Of a stretch of 9,185 nt of DNA, positions 1 through 5,488 are shown piece after piece (within the stretch, counting starts at the first letter, position 1; each line of letters opens with the position of its first letter). Source of the stretch: an uncultured Alphaproteobacteria bacterium (GTDB taxonomy: Bacteria; Pseudomonadota; Alphaproteobacteria; Micavibrionales; Micavibrionaceae); contig CAKTCH010000043.1 in the NCBI GenBank assembly GCA_934538895.1, positions 1 through 9,185 of the forward strand. Direction: 5' to 3'. The position numbers and the translations under genes were made by a program. The notes beneath the pieces are model-generated. The model was given only the letters and a program-made list of their open reading frames with translations, did not search any database and was not told the DNA's origin.

Positions 1-79
1 AACACACACCCTCTAATTTTTGGAGTGCTGTTATGGTAGGGCTGCACGACTCCACAGATGGTGTCGCCTGCCCCCCCGA

Positions 80-108
80 TTGACGATTTGTCTTGGCCGC
101 ATTACACT
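80..108 (+). promoter_or_regulatory. Candidate sigma70-type promoter upstream of the ppdK fragment
   Basis: A -35-like TTGACG (80-85) is followed after 17 bases by a -10-like TACACT (103-108). Spacing and both hexamers are close to the sigma70 consensus. Transcription would start near 115 and give a leader of roughly 185 bases before the ATG at 300. The rest of 1-299 shows no recognisable gene. The frame stays open from 93 to the ppdK start, but its translation resembles nothing I know, so I treat the stretch as untranslated leader. The call rests on motif match only. Confidence 0.4.
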
Positions 109-299
109 CGGCGCCGCGTTTTGCCGGTGTGGAGCAATGCTGCTTCGCAGGGGTCCCGCGTGTGGCGAGGACCAACAAGAAAAGTCGGAAAATATCATCT
201 AAAGCCATTCTCGGCAGTCGTTACTGCTGGGTGAAATGCGCTCGCTTTTTGGCTTTTCAAAGTCCACTCTTTAGATTCCTCGGAGGCTCGTTAGTCGTA

Positions 300-539
300 A
301 TGTCAAGCACCAAGTCCAGTACTCACAAAATGATCTATTACTTCGGCAAGACTCGCACCGACGGCACCGGAGTCAGCAAGCAAATCCTGGGTGGCAAAGG
401 TGCCAACCTAGCAGACATGACCTCGATCGGTTTGCCCGTTCCTCCAGGCTTCACCATCACCACCGAAGTTTGTGGTGAGTATTACAAGGCTGGTCAGAAG
501 ATGCCGGCTGGTTTGATGGACGAGGTAAAGAAAAACGTC
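300..539 (+). CDS. ppdK: Pyruvate phosphate dikinase, N-terminal fragment (3' truncated, fused to SMC)
   Basis: The first ~80 codons encode the start of pyruvate phosphate dikinase, which interconverts pyruvate, ATP and phosphate with PEP, AMP and PPi. Visible hallmarks of the ATP-grasp N-terminus are YYFGKTRTDG (residues 13-22), the glycine-rich LGGKGANLADM (30-40) and GLPVPPGFTITTEVC (44-58). The family is about 880-900 residues long; here the nucleotide-binding, phosphohistidine and PEP domains are all missing. Beyond about codon 80 the sequence becomes SMC without a frameshift. The ATG at 300 is preceded by GGAGG at 282-286, 13 bases away; the ATG at 330 is an alternative start. The wording of the N-terminus reminds me of planctomycete enzymes, which is an impression and not a search result. 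The fragment cannot be an active enzyme. Confidence 0.8.
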
Positions 540-562
540 GCCACGCTGGAAGCGGAACTGAA
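530..562 (+). other. Junction between ppdK-like and smc-like sequence
   Basis: Up to about codon 80 (VKKNV, ending at 539) the reading frame follows pyruvate phosphate dikinase. From about ATLEAELND (540 onwards) it follows the C-terminal coiled coil of SMC. In PPDK the segment here also commonly reads like a short helix with a V-x-x-LE pattern, so the two proteins may share a few identical codons at the join. That would explain both the exact frame and the uncertainty of the breakpoint. No insertion sequence, target-site duplication or inverted repeat is visible at the join. The join is directly seen; its cause (assembly chimera or recombination) is inference. Confidence 0.75.
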
Positions 563-1436
563 CGATACGAACAAGGGATTAAAAGAAGCGGAAGCGGCAT
601 TGAGCGAGGTGCGCGAAGCGCGCGCCCACGCGATGGCGACCATTTCCGAACGTCAAAGTCACCTGGAAGAAGTGAAAGCGCATATTCAGGAGCAATTCAG
701 CATGTCTCCGGAAGAACTCGCCGTGGAGGCGGCGCTTGATCCCGAGAATCTGCCGAACCTTGAGGAGATCAAGGCGCAACGCGAGAAGGATGTACGTTCC
801 CGCGACATGATCGGCGCGGTCAACCTGCGCGCGGATCAGGAAGCGGAGGAGATGGAGAAAGAACTGGGCACGATCTTCACCGAGCGCGACGACCTGATGC
901 AGGCGATTGCCGAGTTGCGCAACGGCATCCAGATGCTCAACAAGGAAGCACGCGAGCGCCTGACCAAGGCTTTCGACGACGTAAACCTTCACTTCATGGA
1001 TATGTTCACGCGCCTGTTCCGCGGCGGCAAGGCCTATTTGCAGATGATCGATTCCGACGATCCGCTGGAAGCCGGCCTTGAGATTTTCGCGCAACCGCCG
1101 GGCAAGGCTTTGCAGTCCCTCTCCCTGCTCTCCGGGGGCGAACAGACGCTGACAGCCGTGGCGCTGATCTTCGCGATGTTCCTGACCAATCCCGCACCGA
1201 TCTGTGTGCTGGACGAGGTGGATGCACCGCTGGACGACGCCAACGTGGACCGTTTCTGCGACGTGTTGCAGGAATTCGCGGCCCGCGGCGAAACACGCTT
1301 CCTCGTCATCACCCACCACCGCCTGACGATGGCGCGCATGGACCGCCTGTACGGCGTGACGATGACGGAACGCGGGGTTTCGCAACTGGTGTCCGTGGAC
1401 ATGAATCAGCAGCTGGATTTTCTGGACGCGGCTTAA
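540..1436 (+). CDS. smc: Chromosome segregation ATPase SMC, C-terminal fragment (5' truncated)
   Basis: About 298 residues match the end of bacterial SMC, the ring ATPase that organises and separates chromosomes. In order there is the end of the second coiled coil (Glu/Ala/Lys-rich, roughly residues 81-220 counted from the ATG at 300), a head-domain segment with FDDVNLHFMDMFTRLFRGG, the ABC signature LSGGEQTLTAVALIFAMF (S278 onwards), Walker B ICVLDEVD (301-308), the D-loop APLDDANV and the switch histidine in ITHHR. The N-terminal head with Walker A, the first coiled coil and the hinge (some 850 residues) are absent, so this product alone cannot form an ATPase head. smc directly upstream of atpI is a gene order known in alphaproteobacteria, so this part belongs with the downstream genes. 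No independent start with a ribosome binding site is apparent after the junction. Confidence 0.88.
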   Translation, partial: ATLEAELNDTNKGLKEAEAALSEVREARAHAMATISERQSHLEEVKAHIQEQFSMSPEELAVEAALDPENLPNLEEIKAQREKDVRSRDMIGAVNLRADQEAEEMEKELGTIFTERDDLMQAIAELRNGIQMLNKEARERLTKAFDDVNLHFMDMFTRLFRGGKAYLQMIDSDDPLEAGLEIFAQPPGKALQSLSLLSGGEQTLTAVALIFAMFLTNPAPICVLDEVDAPLDDANVDRFCDVLQEFAARGETRFLVITHHRLTMARMDRLYGVTMTERGVSQLVSVDMNQQLDFLDAA

Positions 1437-1499
1437 AGCTCCTAAGTCGATAGATTCTGGGATGTTGCGCACGATGAGGCCTGACAGGGAGATAACGCC

Positions 1500-1856
1500 A
1501 TGCCTGATGATCTGGATAATCTTGAAGCCAAAATCGCCCAGTTCAAGGCCGGGAAAGATGCCGGGAAGCGCAAGGTGGCGGATAAAGGGACCGATTCCGA
1601 GAATATGAATAATGGCATTCGGGCCGGGGCGGAAATGGTGGTTACGATCGGGGCCGGGACGTTGATCGGTTACGGGCTGGATTCGTGGCTGGGGACTAAG
1701 CCTTTATTCCTGATTATCTTCCTTTTGGCGGGAGTTTGCGCCGGTTTTTTCAATATATATAAAATAACGCAAAATATTGGTGCTTCCGTGAGCTCTGACG
1801 ACTTGCAAAAAGCGGAAAAAGACGTTAGAAAGGCGCCGGAAAATAGAGACGAGTAA
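1500..1856 (+). CDS. atpI: ATP synthase assembly protein AtpI (AtpI/AtpZ-like)
   Basis: This 118-residue membrane protein belongs to the AtpI-related family, which lies at the head of F0 operons and helps assemble the c-ring or supplies Mg2+. It has a charged N-terminal tail (1-38), two transmembrane helices (about 44-62 and 68-87) joined by the family-typical GYGLDSWLGTKPLF turn, including a conserved Asp (D61) before the short loop, and a charged C-terminal tail. AGGGAG at 1486-1491 lies 8 bases before the ATG. It starts 63 bases after smc and ends 77 bases before atpB. The last third and the following spacer are more A/T-rich than the neighbours. The spacer (1857-1933) has no clear terminator. 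Confidence 0.85.
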   Translation: MPDDLDNLEAKIAQFKAGKDAGKRKVADKGTDSENMNNGIRAGAEMVVTIGAGTLIGYGLDSWLGTKPLFLIIFLLAGVCAGFFNIYKITQNIGASVSSDDLQKAEKDVRKAPENRDE

Positions 1857-1933
1857 TTTTATTTTCCGCTATGGATTTCCGCCCATGTGGGAACGACATT
1901 GTAAAGATTTTTAAGTTTGGAGTTTAAGAGTCA

Positions 1934-2698
1934 TTGGCTGACCCTATTCACCAGTTTGCGATTACCCCGTTAGTCGATCTTAACGTTGCGGGCGTTGATA
2001 TATCCTTTACCAATTCATCCTTGTGGATGATGATCGCCGCCGTCTTGTCTATCGGTTTACTGTCGATGGCGACACGCCGCAAGGCGCTGGTTCCGGGTCG
2101 GCTGCAGGTTCTTTCGGAAATGATGTATGAATTCATCGCGAACATGATCCGCGAGAATATCGGTACAGCCGGGCGTCAATATTTCCCGCTGGTTTTCACG
2201 TTGTTTATGATCGTGCTGATGGGCAACCTGCTGGGGATGATCCCCTACTCGTTCACTTACACCAGCCATATCGTCGTTACGCTGGCGCTGGCGTTGCTGA
2301 TTTTCTTTACCATTCTGGTGATCGGCGTAGCTAGGCACGGCCTGCACTTCTTCGGTTTTCTGGTACCGGGCGGCGTGCCGTTGTGGCTTTACCCGCTGAT
2401 CGTGCCGATTGAGCTGATTTCATTCCTCGCGCGCCCGATCACCCTCGCCGTTCGTCTGTTCGCGAACATGATGGCGGGTCACCTGATGCTGAAAGTATTC
2501 GCCGGGTTCAGCGTCAGTATGCTGGCCGCCGGCGTTGCCGCCGACATGGGCGTGATCGGTTTCGGCGCGGGCCTCGTTCCTATGCTGTTCAACGTGATCC
2601 TGATCGGGTTTGAATTCCTGATCGCGCTGCTTCACGCTTACGTATTTACCGTTCTTGCCTGTATCTATCTGAAAGATACGGTTGAACTTCACCACTAA
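1934..2698 (+). CDS. atpB: F0F1 ATP synthase subunit a
   Basis: Subunit a (254 residues, normal length) forms the two proton half-channels beside the c-ring in the cytoplasmic membrane. It shows several hydrophobic helices, the MGNLLGMIPYSFTYTSH segment, and the diagnostic PITLAVRLFANMMAGHLML helix with the essential arginine at R174. The tail FEFLIALLHAYVFTVLACIY is also typical of the family. The start is TTG: the MADPIHQF N-terminus matches the family, GGAG at 1919-1922 lies 11 bases upstream, and no ATG is available before the first helix. The use of TTG with long spacing suggests modest initiation. It is the second gene of the F0 cluster, 33 bases before atpE. Confidence 0.97.
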   Translation: MADPIHQFAITPLVDLNVAGVDISFTNSSLWMMIAAVLSIGLLSMATRRKALVPGRLQVLSEMMYEFIANMIRENIGTAGRQYFPLVFTLFMIVLMGNLLGMIPYSFTYTSHIVVTLALALLIFFTILVIGVARHGLHFFGFLVPGGVPLWLYPLIVPIELISFLARPITLAVRLFANMMAGHLMLKVFAGFSVSMLAAGVAADMGVIGFGAGLVPMLFNVILIGFEFLIALLHAYVFTVLACIYLKDTVELHH

Positions 2699-2731
2699 TC
2701 GTTAATCACTACTCGAAAAAGGAAAGAAAAC

Positions 2732-2956
2732 ATGGAACTCGAAGCCGCAAAATTGATCGCCGCCGCTCTGGCTCTGCTGCCTATTCTGGGCGTTGGTATT
2801 GGTCTGGGCCTGATCTTCTCTTCGTTCAACGAGGCCGTGGGCCGCAACCCGGGCGCGTACGAACTGCTGGACAAGAAATTCTTCCTGACCTTCGCCCTGA
2901 CGGAAGCGCTGGCGATTTTCGCGCTGGTGGTTTCCCTGATTATCCTGTTCGGCTAA
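2732..2956 (+). CDS. atpE: F0F1 ATP synthase subunit c
   Basis: This 74-residue hairpin protein forms the rotating c-ring. Helix 1 carries an intact GVGIGLG glycine motif (20-26) for tight helix packing. The polar loop reads GRNP (37-40), which contacts F1. Helix 2 carries the ion-carrying glutamate E58 in FALTEALAIFALVV. The sodium-type ligands (a Gln in helix 1 and a Ser directly after the Glu) are not seen, so proton coupling is most likely. A good ribosome binding site, AAAGGA (2718-2723), lies 8 bases before the ATG and is the strongest in the F0 cluster, in line with the high copy number of subunit c. Confidence 0.97.
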   Translation: MELEAAKLIAAALALLPILGVGIGLGLIFSSFNEAVGRNPGAYELLDKKFFLTFALTEALAIFALVVSLIILFG

Positions 2957-2988
2957 TCGTCGGGAACTTACAGTAAAGGCTGCCTGAT

Positions 2989-3618
2989 ATGATGGATCGT
3001 CTGACCAAAATTTCCGCTTATACGTTCTGCGCTTTCACGCTGGGTGTACAGGCTGTTTTTGCGGCTCCCGATCATCACGGGGCGCCGATACACGATATCG
3101 AACATGCCGAGGCCGGTGGCGGCTTGCCGCAGTTTAATATCGATACGTTCCCGACCCAGCTTTTCTGGCTGGCGATTACCTTCATCATCATGTACGCGGT
3201 GTTTTCGAGTCGTATCCTGCCGGATATCTCCGGCATCCTCGAAAACCGCCGCGTGCATATAGAAAGTGATCTTGAAACCGCTGACCGTCTCCGCAAGGAA
3301 GCCGACGGTGTGCAGGCCGCTTACGAAGCCCATCTTAACAATGCGCGTAACGAATCGAAGCGTCTGGTCAACGATGTTCATGCGGCGATGAAGGCGCGCG
3401 CCGAGGCCCGGATGAATAGCCTGCGCCAGAAGGCCGAGCATGATATGGGTGCGCTTGAAACACGCCTGCAAAACGCCAAGGCGGAAGCCATGGAACAAAT
3501 GACAACCATTGCCGCCGAGGTCGCCAGCGAAGCTGCCGCCAAGATCGTAGGCACGCCCGCCGACCTTGATCACGCGCGCAGCGTCGTCCAGTCGCTTAAC
3601 AAGCGGGAGGCTGCATAG
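2989..3618 (+). CDS. atpF2: F0F1 ATP synthase subunit b'
   Basis: This is the first of two peripheral-stalk b-type subunits; alphaproteobacteria have a b/b' heterodimer and call this gene atpF2, atpG or atpX. The 209-residue product has a signal-peptide-like N-terminus with a possible cleavage site after VFA (residue 25), a short His/Gly/Ala-rich stretch, the b'-typical GGLPQFNIDTFPTQLFWLAITF leading into one transmembrane helix (about 56-74), then a long charged coiled coil (75-200) that reaches F1. Two ATGs lie in tandem (2989 and 2992). The ribosome binding site is weak (AAAGG at 2975-2979). It ends two bases before the start of atpF. Confidence 0.92.
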   Translation: MMDRLTKISAYTFCAFTLGVQAVFAAPDHHGAPIHDIEHAEAGGGLPQFNIDTFPTQLFWLAITFIIMYAVFSSRILPDISGILENRRVHIESDLETADRLRKEADGVQAAYEAHLNNARNESKRLVNDVHAAMKARAEARMNSLRQKAEHDMGALETRLQNAKAEAMEQMTTIAAEVASEAAAKIVGTPADLDHARSVVQSLNKREAA

Positions 3619-3620
3619 TT

Positions 3621-4109
3621 ATGGCGTTTTTTAGTGAATCAACTAACTGGGTCTTGATTTCGTTCGTTATCTTTGCGATCGGGTTCTGGAAGTTCGGGCT
3701 GAAACTGCTGCTGGGTAAGCTTGACGGGCGTATTGAGGACATCCGCAAGGAAATCGAGACGGCGGAGTCCCTGCGCGTGGAGGCACAGGAATTACTGGCG
3801 CAGTATCAGCGCAAGCAGCGCGATGCGGCGCGCGAGGCCGAGTCTATCGTTGCCGCTGCCGAGGAACATGCCGCTGAAATCCAGAAACAGGCCGAAGCTG
3901 ATCTGGACGAAATGGCAGCACGCAAGGAAGCACAGCTGAAAGATCGCCTGAAGCGCATGGAAGAAGTAGCCATGCAGGATATCAAGGCTTATGCCGCTGA
4001 ATTGTCGGTAATGGCAACGGCTGAAATTATTGCCAAGCAAATGGATCAGGCCACCAATGATCGTCTGATCGACCAGTCGATCAAGTCGATTGCGGCGCAG
4101 TTGAAGTAA
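3621..4109 (+). CDS. atpF: F0F1 ATP synthase subunit b
   Basis: This is the second stalk subunit, 162 residues. An N-terminal membrane helix (about 9-31, NWVLISFVIFAIGFWKFGLK) is followed by a continuous Ala/Glu/Lys/Arg-rich coiled coil that would pair with b' and hold F1 still against rotation. The C-terminal part (AAELSVMATAEIIAKQM) matches the region that contacts the delta subunit. GGGAGG at 3605-3610, inside the end of b', lies 10 bases before the ATG, and the two-base gap suggests translational coupling, which fits 1:1 stoichiometry. It closes the F0 cluster; no F1 gene follows. Confidence 0.93.
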   Translation: MAFFSESTNWVLISFVIFAIGFWKFGLKLLLGKLDGRIEDIRKEIETAESLRVEAQELLAQYQRKQRDAAREAESIVAAAEEHAAEIQKQAEADLDEMAARKEAQLKDRLKRMEEVAMQDIKAYAAELSVMATAEIIAKQMDQATNDRLIDQSIKSIAAQLK

Positions 4110-4133
4110 GTTTCAGGAATGTGAATTCTTATG

Positions 4134-4159
4134 ATAGCCTCTTCTCTCGGAGAGGCTAT
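4134..4159 (+). promoter_or_regulatory. Hairpin after atpF that buries the nadD ribosome binding site
   Basis: ATAGCCTCT (4134-4142) and AGAGGCTAT (4151-4159) are perfectly complementary, giving a 9-bp stem with an 8-base loop. It lies 24 bases after the atpF stop. The bases that follow, TTGTGCTT, are only a poor T-run, so it is at best a weak intrinsic terminator. The purine-rich GGAGAGG (4149-4155), the only ribosome binding site available to the GTG start of nadD at 4162, sits largely in the 3' arm, paired with CCTCT of the 5' arm. The structure could therefore stabilise the F0 mRNA end and hold down nadD translation. The pairing is seen; the function is inferred. Confidence 0.6.
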
Positions 4160-4161
4160 TT

Positions 4162-4770
4162 GTGCTTAAAACACCCCTCAATCTTCATAATGCCGCCTCG
4201 TGGCGTGGCCAGCGGGTCGGGCTGCTGGGCGGGTCGTTCAATCCGCCCCATGCGGGGCATCTGCATATCGCGCGCGTGGCCCTGCGCATGTTGAAGCTGG
4301 ATGCGGTCTGGTGGCTGGTTTCTCCCGGCAATCCGCTTAAAGACCCAAAAGATTATGCGCCGCTGGCAGAGCGGCTTGAAGCCTGCCGGGTTATACTGAT
4401 GGATGAGCCGCGAATGCTGGCCACGGATATAGAGGGCTCTCTGGATACGTCGCGCAGCTTTGACACGCTGACGGCCCTCAAATCCTGTTTTGCGCAGACG
4501 GACTTTATATTCCTGATGGGATCGGACAGCGCGCAGGAGTTTCATCGCTGGTATCGCTGGCGGGAAATCCCGGAAGTTATGGCCCTGGGCGTGCTGGCCC
4601 GCCCGCCCGCCGGGGATTTAAGCCGGATGTTTCCGCTGAAAATGAGCAGTCTTGTGCATCACGATCTGAGTCGGGCTGAAAAAGTGCCCCTCAGTACGGG
4701 TACATGCTATTGGATGAACCGTCACCCTTTGCACCCCCTCTCCTCTTCGTCTATAAGAAAATCATTATAA
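4162..4770 (+). CDS. nadD: Nicotinate-nucleotide adenylyltransferase
   Basis: NadD transfers AMP from ATP to nicotinate mononucleotide to make deamido-NAD in the cytoplasm, a central step of NAD synthesis. The 202-residue product has the nucleotidyltransferase signature GGSFNPPHAGH (23-33), WWLVSPGNPLK for nucleotide recognition, FIFLMGSDSAQEFHRWYRW in the middle and the C-terminal SSSSIRKSL corresponding to the (S/T)-S-x-x-I-R ATP-binding motif. The GTG start is the only one possible: an in-frame stop lies at 4135, and the next Met comes after the signature. The protein stops right after the SxxIR motif, as I recall for other alphaproteobacterial NadD proteins, so I do not regard it as truncated. 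It is followed by a 242-base gap. Confidence 0.93.
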   Translation: MLKTPLNLHNAASWRGQRVGLLGGSFNPPHAGHLHIARVALRMLKLDAVWWLVSPGNPLKDPKDYAPLAERLEACRVILMDEPRMLATDIEGSLDTSRSFDTLTALKSCFAQTDFIFLMGSDSAQEFHRWYRWREIPEVMALGVLARPPAGDLSRMFPLKMSSLVHHDLSRAEKVPLSTGTCYWMNRHPLHPLSSSSIRKSL

Positions 4771-4826
4771 ATCATATAGTTATCAGGATTTCTCCCAGGT
4801 TCCTTGCATTGCAAAATATTGAATCG

Positions 4827-4856
4827 TTGCGATGGCTCAGGGATCGGATGTAAAAT
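4827..4856 (+). promoter_or_regulatory. Candidate promoter upstream of rsfS
   Basis: TTGCGA (4827-4832) and TAAAAT (4851-4856) are separated by 18 bases and resemble sigma70 elements. Transcription would begin around 4863. A transcript from here would first run into the terminator ending at 5009, giving an RNA of about 145 bases, and would reach rsfS only by readthrough. An alternative pair, TTGCAT (4804-4809) with TGCGAT (4828-4833), is weaker. The evidence is motif match alone. Confidence 0.35.
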
Positions 4857-4862
4857 TTAAGT

Positions 4863-5009
4863 ATGGGCGTATCGATATTAATTTGCTGCGACAGAAAGGA
4901 AGGACGCTGAATTTGACAGACAGGCAACTTGCCGTTTCTTTTACTGTTGCCACAAGTTCGCTGCCCTCATGCAGAAGCGCCATGATGCTTGCCCGTCACG
5001 GCGCTTTTT
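4863..5009 (+). ncRNA. Candidate leader RNA or small RNA before rsfS
   Basis: The 242 bases between nadD and rsfS (4771-5012) contain no convincing coding sequence. They hold a possible promoter (4827-4856), two 11-base odd-centred palindromes (TTGCATTGCAA at 4804-4814, GGCAACTTGCC at 4923-4933) and a strong terminator (4975-5009). Promoter plus terminator define a possible RNA of about 145 bases, either an attenuated leader of rsfS or a free small RNA. It matches no RNA family that I can recognise. The start and the very existence of the transcript are inferred. Confidence 0.3.
4975..5009 (+). terminator. Strong Rho-independent terminator just before rsfS
   Basis: The outer stem AAGCGCC/GGCGCTT (4975-4981 with 5000-5006, 7 bp) continues, after a single A/C mismatch, into an inner stem TGATG/CGTCA (4983-4987 with 4994-4998, one G-U pair) closed by the 6-base loop CTTGCC. 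The hairpin is followed by TTTTTATTAT, with TTTTT at 5005-5009. This is a classic intrinsic terminator. It comes 205 bases after nadD and its T-run ends three bases before the first ATG of rsfS at 5013. Confidence 0.75.
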
Positions 5010-5012
5010 ATT

Positions 5013-5432
5013 ATGGTATTTCATCTTCAACAACAGCAGGAGACCCAAGCCATTCTTAACATCGTAGGACACACACAAACGGACAGAAGTCCGGAAACGT
5101 TGAAATCGATCATCGAACAGTCACTCGACGCTGACAAAGCCGAGCAGATTGAAACCATAGACCTGAGGGGGCAGACGGACTTTGCCGACTTCATGATCGT
5201 AGCCTCGGGGACATCCACCCGCCATGTCGGCGCGCTTGCCGAGAAAATCCAGGAACGCCTGAAAGCACGCGGCTACGGCGATGTACGTGCCGAGGGGCTG
5301 GCCGATTGCAACTGGGTCGTGGTCGATGCGGGCGACGTGGTCGTGCATATCTTCCGTCCGGAAGTGCGTGAATATTACAACATCGAAAAGATGTGGCGCA
5401 CCGGTCCTGCCGAAGGGGTTAAATTCCACTAA
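5013..5432 (+). CDS. rsfS: Ribosome silencing factor RsfS
   Basis: RsfS (Iojap/DUF143 family) binds L14 (uL14) of the large ribosomal subunit and blocks subunit joining when nutrients are low. Hallmarks are LDADKAEQIETIDLRGQTDFADF, then MIVASGTSTRHVGALAEKI (61 onwards), NWVVVDAGDVVVHIF and the C-terminal REYYNIEKMW. From the ATG at 5013 the protein has 139 residues, with about 30 poorly conserved residues before the domain. The start is uncertain: 5013 has no ribosome binding site and directly follows a terminator T-run. AGGAG at 5038-5042 would fit only an ATT codon at 5052, and TTG at 5100 would still leave the conserved domain whole. rsfS next to nadD and rlmH is the usual order. Confidence 0.9.
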   Translation: MVFHLQQQQETQAILNIVGHTQTDRSPETLKSIIEQSLDADKAEQIETIDLRGQTDFADFMIVASGTSTRHVGALAEKIQERLKARGYGDVRAEGLADCNWVVVDAGDVVVHIFRPEVREYYNIEKMWRTGPAEGVKFH

Positions 5433-5488
5433 CACGCGTGGATTTGCTTTTACTTTCCTGTAAGCTGCCCTTCCGAGGACAGCATCCC

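Noticed and set aside
93..299. 69-codon N-terminal extension of the ppdK fragment
   Set aside because: The translation does not look like any PPDK leader, overlaps the candidate promoter, and the GGAGG site supports the ATG at 300.
579..1472. Long antisense open frame of 297 codons opposite smc
   Set aside because: It is Arg/His/Leu-rich with no recognisable domain and lies exactly opposite the codon-biased SMC sequence; the SMC motifs on the + strand are unmistakable.
2732..2956. Sodium-driven ATP synthase
   Set aside because: Subunit c has the ion-binding Glu, but the helix 1 Gln and the Ser after the Glu that coordinate sodium are not seen.
4832..5059. Small + strand open frame of 75 codons between nadD and rsfS
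   Set aside because: It starts inside the candidate promoter, crosses the terminator hairpin and ends within rsfS in another frame; it has no ribosome binding site and no recognisable motif.
5438..5488. 17-codon upstream extension of RlmH
   Set aside because: The family begins at the ATG at 5489, which has a well-placed GAGGA; the extension residues are not conserved in the family as I know it.
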